A stretch of DNA of 64,000 bases. Origin: JAWKWH01 sp965204295. GTDB lineage: Bacteria; Pseudomonadota; Alphaproteobacteria; Rhizobiales; Rhizobiaceae. Where the stretch lies: positions 2,480,001-2,544,000 of the forward strand of contig OZ241973.1 of the NCBI GenBank assembly GCA_965204295.1, read 5' to 3'. The position numbers and the translations under genes are program-made. This document shows, piece after piece, positions 25,164 through 33,203 of this stretch (its first letter is position 1; every line of letters starts with the position of its first letter). Under the pieces are notes generated by a model that was given only the letters and a program-made list of their open reading frames with translations, was not told where the DNA came from and did not search any database.

Positions 25164-27052
25164 GCGCGCAACTCCGCTTCGTAGGTTTCCGTATCTTCCA
25201 GCCAGACAAGCTCCGCATTGTCGAGTTCGCCGGAAAGTTCCGCGCGCTGTTTCGCCAGTTCTCCCGCCCTGGCGGGGTCCTTCCGATACAGCGCGGAATT
25301 CGCAAGCTCCACTTCAATCGATCGAATCCGCCCGCGAAGCCTTTCCATCAGGGATTCGGTTTCCCTGATCTTTTTGGCGAGCGGTTTCAATGCCTCCCGG
25401 CGCCGCGCCGACCGTTTCCTCATGTCGGCCTTCGTTTGCTCGCGTGTATCCTCCGGCTTCCTTTTCGCGCCGGCATTTCCATCCCTCGCGGCGCCGATCA
25501 CCAGTTTTCGGTAGTCGTCAAGATCGCCGTCATACGGTTCGATCGAACCGTCGGCAACCAGCCACAGCCGGTCGGCGGTCGCCTCGATCAGATGCCGGTC
25601 GTGGCTGATGAGGATCACCGCGCCGGAAAATTCGTTGAGCGCCTCGATCAACGTCGCACGGCTGTCGATATCGAGATGATTGGTCGGTTCGTCGAGAATC
25701 AGAAAGTTGGCCCCGTGGAAGGCCGAGAGCCCCATCAGCAGACGGGCCTTCTCTCCGCCGGAAAGGTTCTGCGCCGCCGTATCCATCTTTTCGGTCGACA
25801 AGCCCATTTGCGCAATTCGTGAACGCATTTCCGCTTCACTTGCTTGCGGAATCAGCCGGCGCACGTGATCGAGGGCCGTTTCGGCGGGACGCAGTTCATC
25901 GGACTGATGCTGTGCGAAAAAAGCGGTCCTCAGGTTCGGGGCGGTCGTGATCTCACCGCTTTCGGCATTCAAACGCCCCGCGATGAGCCTGGCGAAAGTC
26001 GACTTGCCGTTGCCGTTGGCGCCGAGCAGCGCGATACGGTCGTCAGCGTCGATCCTCAAATTGAGCCGTTTGAGCACGGGCTGTGCGGGCGCATAACCGA
26101 CCGAGACGGATTTCAGGGCCAGCGCGGGAGACCGCACCTCCTTTTCCGGTTTCGGAAAACGGATCGGCGCGACCTGCCCGTTGATCGCCGCCGCAACCGG
26201 CTTCAACCGTTCAAGCGCCTTCAATCGCGACTGGGCCTGCCGCGCCTTCGACGCCTTGTAACGGAAACGCTCGACAAATGCCTCCATGTGCTTCCGCGCC
26301 GTCTCCTGCTTGATCCGCGTCTTTTCCGCCAGTTGCGCGCGTTCCGCATATTGCCGCTCGAACCGGTTGAAACCGCCGCGCCAAAGCGTGAGTTTCCCCG
26401 AATGCAAATGAACAATGGAGGAAACCGCCTTGTTGAGCAGGTCACGATCATGGCTGATCAGCAGCGCCGTATGCGGATAGCGCGACAGGTAGGTTTCCAG
26501 CCACAGCGCGCCTTCCAGGTCGAGATAATTGGTCGGTTCGTCGAGCAGAAGCAGATCCGGTTGGGCAAACAGCACCGACGCCAGCGCCACCCGCATGCGC
26601 CATCCTCCCGAGAATGACGAGACCGGGCGCTTCTGGGCTTCATGGTCGAAGCCAAGCCCGGCAAGGATGGAAGCGGCGCGCGCTTCGGCCGAATACGCGG
26701 CGATGTCGGAAAGCCGTGTCTGGATTTCGGCGATCCGGGCGGCATCGGTCGCCGTCTCCGCTTGCGCGAGCAGCCTTGATCTCTCCTCGTCCGCCGACAA
26801 CACGATATCGACCGGCGCGTCGTTCGTATCCGGCACTTCCTGGGCCACGCCGCCGATCCGCGTTCCTTTCGGCACGACGATGGAACCGGTCTCGGGCGCC
26901 AGATCGTTGCAAATGGCCCGGAACAGGGTTGTCTTGCCCGATCCGTTGCGTCCGGCGAGTCCCGCTTTCGCGCCCGCCGGCAGCGACAGGGAAGCATTGT
27001 CGACAAGCAGTCGTCCGGCAACACGCAGAGTAAGATCGGTGATCGTCAGCAT
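25160..27052 (-). CDS. ABC-F family ATPase, Uup/YheS type
   Basis: 630 residues with two ABC domains and no membrane segments. Walker A motifs GRNGSGKTT and GANGNGKST, signatures SFSGGWRMR and NLSGGEKAR, Walker B LLLDEPTNYLD and LILDEPTNHLD, and between them a basic linker (KTRIKQETARKHMEAFVERFRYKASKARQAQSR) typical of ribosome-acting ABC-F proteins. A C-terminal coiled-coil follows. These proteins act on translating ribosomes. The start is ATG 27052 (LTITDLTL is the conserved first strand); the frame continues upstream 12 codons without support. Confidence 0.93.
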   Translation of the reverse strand: MLTITDLTLRVAGRLLVDNASLSLPAGAKAGLAGRNGSGKTTLFRAICNDLAPETGSIVVPKGTRIGGVAQEVPDTNDAPVDIVLSADEERSRLLAQAETATDAARIAEIQTRLSDIAAYSAEARAASILAGLGFDHEAQKRPVSSFSGGWRMRVALASVLFAQPDLLLLDEPTNYLDLEGALWLETYLSRYPHTALLISHDRDLLNKAVSSIVHLHSGKLTLWRGGFNRFERQYAERAQLAEKTRIKQETARKHMEAFVERFRYKASKARQAQSRLKALERLKPVAAAINGQVAPIRFPKPEKEVRSPALALKSVSVGYAPAQPVLKRLNLRIDADDRIALLGANGNGKSTFARLIAGRLNAESGEITTAPNLRTAFFAQHQSDELRPAETALDHVRRLIPQASEAEMRSRIAQMGLSTEKMDTAAQNLSGGEKARLLMGLSAFHGANFLILDEPTNHLDIDSRATLIEALNEFSGAVILISHDRHLIEATADRLWLVADGSIEPYDGDLDDYRKLVIGAARDGNAGAKRKPEDTREQTKADMRKRSARRREALKPLAKKIRETESLMERLRGRIRSIEVELANSALYRKDPARAGELAKQRAELSGELDNAELVWLEDTETYEAELRA

Positions 27053-27335
27053 CGCGGCCCTTGTGGCGGAAGCGAACGGCCGGCGCAAGGATTTCCGGGC
27101 TCGGGAAGAGATGACCGCGGGATTGGCGCTTGACCGCCGATTCGGCGCAACTTAGCGTCATGGGAGAGAGGAACGGGGCCCAGGGTTCCGACTCTGCGGC
27201 ATGATCGCGCCGAAAAAAGCGGTGGCGGATTTGCGCATGGTTCGATGACGAAACCGAATGGCTTCTCCGTGTGCCCCCGAAACGCTCGGGGGTTTTTATT
27301 GCCGGAATACCAGGCTCGAACTGAACGATTGAAAT
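27053..27335. other. Divergent intergenic region with a lone + strand terminator
   Basis: 283 bp between the starts of the - strand ABC-F gene and the + strand MFS pseudogene. No protein-coding frame is supported. It must hold promoters for both directions. It also contains a strong intrinsic terminator facing the MFS gene, suggesting a short non-coding transcript or an attenuated leader. Confidence 0.5.
27274..27297 (+). terminator. Rho-independent terminator without an upstream gene
   Basis: Perfect 7-bp stem CCCCCGA/TCGGGGG (27274-27280 and 27286-27292) with loop AACGC and a T5 run at 27293-27297. No + strand gene precedes it, and the next + gene starts 39 bp further on. Confidence 0.75.
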
Positions 27336-28365
27336 ATGACGCGAAAAGCCGGTTCGCCGCCTCATCTTGTCACGCTGATTCTGCTGACGGCGCCGACGGT
27401 ATTGTCGCTGAACATGTTTCTGCCATCGCTGCCGAAGATGGCCGGATCATATTCGACAAGTTACGAGACAATCAGCTTGGCGATTGCCGGATATCCTGCG
27501 GTAACGGCGGTGTTGCGGCTTGTCATGGATCCGCTGTCGGATCGGTTCGGCAGACGGCCGGTGTTGCTTTTGTCTCTGGCGATCTTTGTCGTCGCGTCTT
27601 TGGACTGCATATTCGCGGACACCGTCGGGAACTTTCTGCTCTTCCGCGCCGGTCAGTGCGTCGTCATTGCCGGCCGGGTTCTTTCGCTGGCGGTTGTCCG
27701 CGACACCAGGTCGGAACGGGAAGCCGCAAGCCTGATCGGATATATCGCGATGGCGGTCGCGCCGATGGTCGGCGGCGGCCTGGACGAATTGCTCGGCCGG
27801 CGGTCGAATTTTGTCCTGTTGGCCGTATTTGGCTCCATGCTCCTGGCGATATGCCTGCTCGACTTTGGCGAAACGAACAAAAATCCGTCTTCAACCTTCG
27901 GCGCGCAGTTCCGAACCTATCCGGAGTTGTGCAGGTCAAGACGTTTTGGGGTTCGCCATCTGCATGGCGTCGTCGAACAGCATGTTTTATGCGTTTCTCG
28001 CCGGCGCGCCGCTGGTTTCGGTCGCGGTTCTCGATATGCGAACTCAGGAACTCGGTTTCTACATGGGAACGATCACCGCTGGCTTCATGCTCGGCAGTTA
28101 TTTGTCGGGCCGCTATTCCGGCCGCTTTACCCTGACGACCATGATGATCGCCGGCAGGGCCATCGCATGCGCCGGTCTTGTCGCGGATGCGATGGCGATT
28201 GGATCAGGCGCGCCGGCGGCGAGTTTCACGAGCGTGGCCGTTACAGCCGGCAACGGTGCATTCGCGCTGCTGGCCATCATGTTTGCATTGGCCTTTATCG
28301 GCCTGCTTGCATCATTGTATCTGCAACGGTTCAATCGGGCGGCGGCGAACCGGGCGTCTGATTGA
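27336..28365 (+). pseudogene. Bcr/CflA-type MFS multidrug transporter, frameshifted
   Basis: The N-terminal two thirds run in one frame (ATG 27336; LNMFLPSLPKMAGSY, DPLSDRFGRRPVLL motif A, GAGQ-like GQCVVIAGR). At about 27940 the frame TYPELCRSRRFG loses sense and the next frame continues with GFAICMASSNSMFYAFLAGAPLV, exactly what follows RSRRFW in Bcr/CflA pumps. A 2-base deletion or 1-base insertion near CGTTTTGGGG explains it. The segment around VAPMVGGGLDELLGRRS also looks shortened by about ten residues compared with the family. The product is very likely inactive, unless the shift is a read error. Confidence 0.8.
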
Positions 28366-28685
28366 AATCGTTTTTTGGCGCGACACCGTTGGCGTCATTG
28401 TATGGCCAGAACCCCAATGATCCAGGGGCCTATACACCCCGATGCCGGCGCTGCGCGACGAATTGGCCGGAAAAGGCGGCCCGACCATCAAGGCCGCCAT
28501 GCGGGCGTACGATTGCGTATTTACTTTTCATTCCCGGTTCACCGGCATGAAAGCGGCATTGCTTCCGGTCGTAATTGCGAAGGCCCGCGTGATCGATACC
28601 TTGCCTGTCGCGGCGGTCCTGACATACCGTCGCCGTGGGAAAATCGCCGACCGGTGGCGGTCGCGTCGTCGGCCGGAGCGCAGTT
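28366..28685. other. Intergenic stretch between MFS relic and ruvX
   Basis: 320 bp in which several overlapping frames are open on both strands because of high GC. None shows a recognisable domain. A + frame 28442-28732 has a hint of a SnoaL-like C-terminus (LTYRRRGKIADRWR), too weak to call. Confidence 0.3.
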
Positions 28686-29156
28686 TCACGGCCGAGGCGC
28701 CCGAAGCCGGTCGAGAACTCCCTGAAGGATGAACGCCGCCGCCGCCGAATCGATCCGCCCGCCGCGTTTCCGCCGCGACACATCCATCTCGATCAGCGCG
28801 CGCTCGGCGGCGACCGTCGACAGACGCTCGTCCCACAGGACGAAAGGCAGGGGCGAAATCCTGCCTAAATTCCGCACAAACGCCCTGACCGCCTGCGATC
28901 GGGGGCTTTCACCGCCATTCATGTTCACGGGCAGGCCGATTACAGCGGCGCAAACATCCTCCCGCCTGAAGCAATCCACAAGCAGACCGGCGTCGATCGA
29001 GAATTTTCCGCGACGGATCACCTGCCGCGGATGCGCGAATTTCAGGGATCTGTCGGAGATGGCGACGCCGATTGTCCTGGATCCCAGATCAAGGCCCGCC
29101 AGCGTCCGATCCGGCCTTGTCAGGTCGGGCAGCTTTTCCGCGCTCACCACCGGCAT
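28686..29156 (-). CDS. ruvX: Putative pre-16S rRNA nuclease / Holliday junction resolvase-like RuvX
   Basis: 156 residues of the YqgF/RuvX RNase H-like fold. The first strand AGLDLGSRTIGVAISD carries the first catalytic Asp; VIGLPVNMNGGESPRSQAVRAF and LWDERLSTVAAERAL follow, with the acidic Glu of DERLST and a final Asp in RIDSAAAAFILQGVLD. The E. coli homologue trims the 5' end of 16S precursors. It stands alone between two decayed genes; in many relatives gatCA is adjacent but is not seen here. Confidence 0.92.
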   Translation of the reverse strand: MPVVSAEKLPDLTRPDRTLAGLDLGSRTIGVAISDRSLKFAHPRQVIRRGKFSIDAGLLVDCFRREDVCAAVIGLPVNMNGGESPRSQAVRAFVRNLGRISPLPFVLWDERLSTVAAERALIEMDVSRRKRGGRIDSAAAAFILQGVLDRLRAPRP

Positions 29157-29399
29157 CCGGTACGCCTTCCATTGATGGTCAACGCCGGCCTTCTATCCTC
29201 CGACGGGGAAAAAATCGAGAAGGATCGTTGCGATGAAACCGGCATGGTTTGGCGATCCCGCGTTTCGCATAGACCGGGGCATCCGGGACAAAACGGCTGT
29301 CGCGGAATACGTCAACGGCACCGGAAAGGCCCGTTGACGACCAGGGTTCGGGCCATATAATGGCACGAAGAAGCGGTGCATCGCCATATGAAGTGATGG

Positions 29400-29842
29400 G
29401 TTCGCTTCCTTACGGGTTTCCAAATGTCCACGAGGTTGCCGAGAACGTCGGTCAGCGCGAGGTTCTCGGTGGTTATCCCGCCCTTTGAGCGGCCCATGGC
29501 TTGGCTCTGAGTTCCCTTTTGCGCCCTAGCTATGGCGGTGGATATTCATGATCGTTCCGCCGATCATGGCATACTCCATGTCCGGGTCTTCCAACACCAC
29601 ATCGAATATCCGTTTGAAAACATCACGCTTTACCTAGTATCGGAACCGGGCGAATACCGTGTTCCATTTGCCAAACCGCTAAGGGAGATCGCGCCAAGGC
29701 GATCCCGTTCGGACGATCCACACCACAGCTTCAATAAAGAGCCGATTATCGGAACCGCTATGACCGGCATCGTCCGATTTGCCAAGACAATGCGCTCAAT
29801 CCGTGCCCACCGGTCATCCCGAACAACAGCTTGGTCCATCAA
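29400..29842 (-). pseudogene. IS5-type transposase relic
   Basis: On the minus strand the pieces DDRWARIERIVL, DNRLFIEAVVWIVRTGSPWRDLP, FGKWNTVFARFRY, DVFKRIFDVVLEDPDMEYAMI and MGRSKGGITTENLALTDVLGNLVD appear in the order of an IS5-family transposase, but spread over frames and interrupted by TAG stops. The catalytic centre region (DGTxxKVHRH) is altered to GGTIMNIHRH. The C-terminal third is missing. No clear terminal repeats were seen. It is an old, dead copy between ruvX and lexA. Confidence 0.82.
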
Positions 29843-29910
29843 TCCCTCCTATTTTCACAGGGTAACCAGATTTTCACATGGATTGGAACCCGTTCCTCAA
29901 AAAGCCTTAG

Positions 29911-30621
29911 TCAATACCGGCGGATCAATCCGACAAGCCGGCCTTGAACCTTTACGCGGTCAGGTCCGAAAATGCGGGTTTCGTAGGCCAGATTTGCTGC
30001 TTCCAGCGCGATCGAGGCACCTTTGCGCCGAAACCGTTTCAGCGTTGCTTCCTCTTCGTCGACCAATGCGACGACAATCTCGCCGGGATTGGCGATGTCG
30101 GTATTTCTGATGACCACCGTATCACCGTCAAGAATTCCCGCGTCGATCATCGAATCGCCCTTGACTTCGAGCGCGTAGTGTTCACCGCCCGAAAGCATGT
30201 CCGGCGGAACCGTGACCGAATGGGTTTGATGCTGGATGGCGTCAATCGGAACACCGGCCGCAATACGGCCCATGACCGGCACTGATATCGCGGCGCCCGC
30301 ATCGTCATCATTGCTCGCAGCAGGCACCCTGCCGGGCGCGGCATCACGTCCACCCTCGATAATGCTGGGTGAAAACCTGCGCGGGCCGCCAAGCCCCGGC
30401 GCGATCGAATCAGGGAGCCGCAAGACCTCCAGTGCTCGCGCCCTGTTGGGCAGGCGGCGGATAAATCCCCGTTCTTCCAGCGCGGTGATCAGGCGGTGAA
30501 TGCCCGACTTGGACGCCAAATCAAGCGCATCTTTCATTTCATCAAATGAGGGCGGAATGCCGGTTTCCTTCATGCGCTCATGGATAAAAAGCAAAAGCTC
30601 ATGTTGCTTGCGGGTCAGCAT
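29911..30621 (-). CDS. lexA: SOS repressor LexA
   Basis: 236 residues: winged helix (residues 1-65, LTRKQHELLLFIHERMKETGIPPSFDEM), a long alphaproteobacterial linker, and the S24 peptidase domain. Self-cleavage site A122-G123 in GRIAAGVP, nucleophile Ser157 in KGDSM, general base Lys195 in EATLKRF. RecA-stimulated autocleavage frees SOS genes. ATG 30621 has GGAGG eight bases upstream. A GTTC-N7-GTTC box and a promoter-like pair lie 70-90 bp upstream, so it should repress itself. Confidence 0.97.
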   Translation of the reverse strand: MLTRKQHELLLFIHERMKETGIPPSFDEMKDALDLASKSGIHRLITALEERGFIRRLPNRARALEVLRLPDSIAPGLGGPRRFSPSIIEGGRDAAPGRVPAASNDDDAGAAISVPVMGRIAAGVPIDAIQHQTHSVTVPPDMLSGGEHYALEVKGDSMIDAGILDGDTVVIRNTDIANPGEIVVALVDEEEATLKRFRRKGASIALEAANLAYETRIFGPDRVKVQGRLVGLIRRY

Positions 30622-30683
30622 CGTGTGCCTCCGTGTCGCGCAGGTCGCGCTGCCATCCGAATCAAAACAAGACCGGAAGGAAC

Positions 30684-30710
30684 ACTATATGTTCCAGTTG
30701 TGTTCTGCAA
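30684..30710 (-). promoter_or_regulatory. Likely lexA promoter
   Basis: On the - strand TTGCAG (30710-30705) and TATAGT (30689-30684) are 15 bp apart; shifting the -35 by one base (CTTGCA) gives 16. The SOS box lies between them. This predicts a 5' leader of about 55 nt before the lexA ATG. Confidence 0.5.
30691..30705 (-). promoter_or_regulatory. LexA operator (SOS box) GTTC-N7-GTTC
   Basis: GTTCCAGTTGTGTTC on + (GAAC-N7-GAAC on the lexA strand) matches the direct-repeat LexA box known from Alphaproteobacteria. Directly overlapping it, GAACACTATATGTTC (30680-30694) forms an inverted repeat with the same tetramers, so three GTTC/GAAC units sit in 26 bp over the promoter. Confidence 0.85.
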
Positions 30711-30888
30711 GTGTTTAAATCTGTTGAAGGGTCTGACTCGAAACTGTTTACGTGATTTCCACGTCGGCGCGCCATAACGAAGCAAACGCCTGTCACAATG
30801 GGGACGGGTCATTTCGGTTCAGGCCATTGTGATCTCCATCGAATACTTAAACATCCGAATGAACCACAACCCGCTGAAATCACACAAC

Positions 30889-31246
30889 TTAATCTCCGTT
30901 TGGGCTCTCAGTGCGTTTGCCACCGGCATCCTCGTCACAGGCTTTCGCAGTAAGCGCGAACCATTTGCATGATGCGTCGAGACCCTGCGGCATCCCAACG
31001 TCGTTGACTGACGAAACGCCGAGATTGAACTGGCTGTCCCTTGCGCCAAGTTCGACGGCTCTCTCGAACCATCCGTTTGCGGATCTGCAGCGACCTGATA
31101 CCATTTGGCTGCGGCATTAGGATCGGATGCAATCCCCAGGCCACGGGCGTATCTGCTTCCTGCTTCGCAAAGCGTCTTGGCATCTCCGGATTGGACCGCC
31201 TCACGTAGTGAAACGGCGCCGACTTCAAGTGAGCCCAATCGATCAA
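30889..31246 (-). pseudogene. Sel1-repeat (PodJ/ExoR-like) protein relic
   Basis: Two frames carry consecutive Sel1-like repeats: LCEAGSRYARGLGIASDPNAAAKWYQVAAD in one, then WFERAVELGARDSQFNLGVSS...GMPQGLDASCKWFALTAKACDEDAGGKR in the next. Together they resemble the C-terminal repeats of rhizobial polar-localisation or Sel1-repeat proteins. Frame changes and missing 5' end show decay. Confidence 0.65.
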
Positions 31247-31263
31247 CGACCTTCAGCGGGGCG

Positions 31264-31279
31264 TTTACGTAAACGTCAA
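31264..31279. promoter_or_regulatory. LiuR-like (MerR family) palindromic operator candidate
   Basis: TTTACGTAAACGTCAA has the form TTnACGTnnACGTnAA and contains the perfect 12-bp palindrome GTTTACGTAAAC (31263-31274). It resembles the site described for MerR-type regulators of branched-chain amino acid and acyl-CoA catabolism (LiuR). It lies 83 bp before the first acyl-CoA dehydrogenase gene. No such regulator is encoded in the window. Confidence 0.5.
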
Positions 31280-31361
31280 CATTTGATAATTATGAAATCA
31301 ACCCGCTGCGATTCCCGGAATTTGGTTTTGGCCAATTCAATTTCTCACCGGAGGTTACAGA

Positions 31362-33158
31362 ATGCCGACCTATCAGGCGCCCGTTCAGGATACGCTTTTC
31401 GTGCTCAATGACGTTCTTGGCTATGAGCGCTACCGCAATCTGCCAGGTTTTTCGGATGCATCGCCGGATATTCTTGAGGCGATCCTCAATGAAGGTGCGA
31501 AATTGTCCGAGAACGTACTGCATCCGCTAAATCGGATTGGTGACGAGCAGGGATGTAAACGGTATAAAAACGGGTCGGTGACGACACCCGAAGGGTTCCG
31601 GGCGGCATATGAGCAGTATCGCGAAAATGGCTGGCTCGGACTCGCGGTGCCGGAGGAATATGGCGGTCAGGGCCTGCCCTACACCGTTCATACGGCTGTC
31701 GCGGAGTACATGATTTCGGCAAATCTGGCGCTGATGATGTATCCGGGCCTTACTCAGGGTGCGATTGCCGCGATCATTGCCTACGGAAGTGACGAGCAAA
31801 AACGAACCTGGCTGCCCAGGATGGTTGATGGAACCTGGACGGGCACCATGAACCTGACCGAACCGCACTGCGGAACCGATCTTGGTTTGTTGCGAACCAA
31901 GGCTGTGCCGGCAGGCGACGGTTGCTACAAGATTTCAGGACAAAAGATATTCATCTCCGCCGGCGACCATGACATGTCGGAAAACATCGTGCATCTGGTT
32001 CTCGCACGCATCGAAGGAGCGCCCGAGGGCGTAAAAGGAATTTCTCTCTTCATCGTGCCGAAGTTCATGCTCAACGAACAAGGAGAATCGGGAGACGCCA
32101 ATGGCGTAACCTGCGGCGCGATAGAAGAAAAGATGGGAATTCACGGTAACGCCACCTGCGTCATGAACTATGATGAGGCAACCGGCCATCTCATCGGTGA
32201 GGAGAATGGCGGACTGAAAGCCATGTTCACCATGATGAACGAAGCCCGGCTCGGCGTTGGACTTCAGGGCCTCTCGGTCTCCGAAGCCGCATATCAAAAT
32301 GCAGTCGATTATGCTCGCGAGCGGTTGCAGGGCAGATCGATTTCCGGTGTCAAGGAACCGGAGAAAAAAGCCGATCCGATCATAGTGCATCCGGATGTAC
32401 GCCGTGTTCTGATGACAATCCGCGCATTCAACGAAGCGGGTAGAGCACTGGTGCTGTGGACGGCGATCAAGTCGGATCTCGCCCATCGCTCGGCTGACGA
32501 GAAGGAGCGCGAGTGCGCTGAGGATCACATGGGCCTGATGACACCGATCATCAAAGGCGCATTGACCGACAAGGGTTTCGACAACACGGTCATGGCGCAA
32601 CAATTGTATGGCGGACATGGCTATATTGAGGAATGGGGTATGAGTCAGTATGTGCGCGATGCCCGCATAACCATGATCTATGAGGGCGCCAATGGCATTC
32701 AGGCTTTGGATCTTGTCGGTCGCAAGCTGCCGGCAAACGGAGGGCGCGCCGTCACCGCATTCTTCAATGAAGTGGGAGAGTTTTGCGAACAAAATCGTGA
32801 AAACGAAAAAATGGCGCCCTTTACCAAGTCTCTGAAAAAGGGATTGAACGATCTGCAGGCGGCAACAATGTGGTTTATGCAGAATGCGATGGACAAGCGT
32901 GATAACGCGGGTGCCGGCTCCACCGATTTTCTGCATCTGTTTGGTTTGGTCTCTCTTGGATATATGTGGGGTTTAATGGCCAGGGCGGCCCGGGAGAAGC
33001 TTGCAGAAGGCGCAAACGGATCGACGTCGTTTCACGAAAACAAACTTGTCACCGCCCGGTTCTTTATGGAACGGATGATGCCGGAGACCGCCAATTATCT
33101 GGCGCGCATACAGTCCGGCGCGGATTCAATGATGGCGCTGCCTGCCGAAGCCTTTTAA
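31362..33158 (+). CDS. Acyl-CoA dehydrogenase, long (DmdC/FadE-like) type
   Basis: 598 residues, longer than classic 380-residue acyl-CoA dehydrogenases because of an extended N-terminus and a C-terminal domain, the build of the DmdC/AidB-neighbour class. FAD-binding cues include MNLTEPHCGTDLG, EKMGIHGNATCVMNYDEATG and, near the end of the core, YGGHGYIEEWGMSQYVRDARITMIYEGANGIQALDLVGRKL. It oxidises an acyl-CoA to the 2-enoyl-CoA. GGAGG lies eight bases before ATG 31362. First gene of the beta-oxidation set and next to the operator-like palindrome. Substrate length is not readable. Confidence 0.9.
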   Translation: MPTYQAPVQDTLFVLNDVLGYERYRNLPGFSDASPDILEAILNEGAKLSENVLHPLNRIGDEQGCKRYKNGSVTTPEGFRAAYEQYRENGWLGLAVPEEYGGQGLPYTVHTAVAEYMISANLALMMYPGLTQGAIAAIIAYGSDEQKRTWLPRMVDGTWTGTMNLTEPHCGTDLGLLRTKAVPAGDGCYKISGQKIFISAGDHDMSENIVHLVLARIEGAPEGVKGISLFIVPKFMLNEQGESGDANGVTCGAIEEKMGIHGNATCVMNYDEATGHLIGEENGGLKAMFTMMNEARLGVGLQGLSVSEAAYQNAVDYARERLQGRSISGVKEPEKKADPIIVHPDVRRVLMTIRAFNEAGRALVLWTAIKSDLAHRSADEKERECAEDHMGLMTPIIKGALTDKGFDNTVMAQQLYGGHGYIEEWGMSQYVRDARITMIYEGANGIQALDLVGRKLPANGGRAVTAFFNEVGEFCEQNRENEKMAPFTKSLKKGLNDLQAATMWFMQNAMDKRDNAGAGSTDFLHLFGLVSLGYMWGLMARAAREKLAEGANGSTSFHENKLVTARFFMERMMPETANYLARIQSGADSMMALPAEAF

Positions 33159-33203
33159 GGTCGATTTGGAGGCTAGGGCGCCAACCGTGGCGCGGAGCAA
33201 TAG

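Noticed and set aside
28442..28732. 96-residue plus strand frame with a SnoaL-like tail
   Set aside because: The similarity is limited to a dozen residues and the frame runs antisense into ruvX.
32000..32936. Long minus strand frame (31935-32936) opposite the first acyl-CoA dehydrogenase
   Set aside because: No domain and atypical composition; the forward enzyme is complete with all flavin and active-site blocks.
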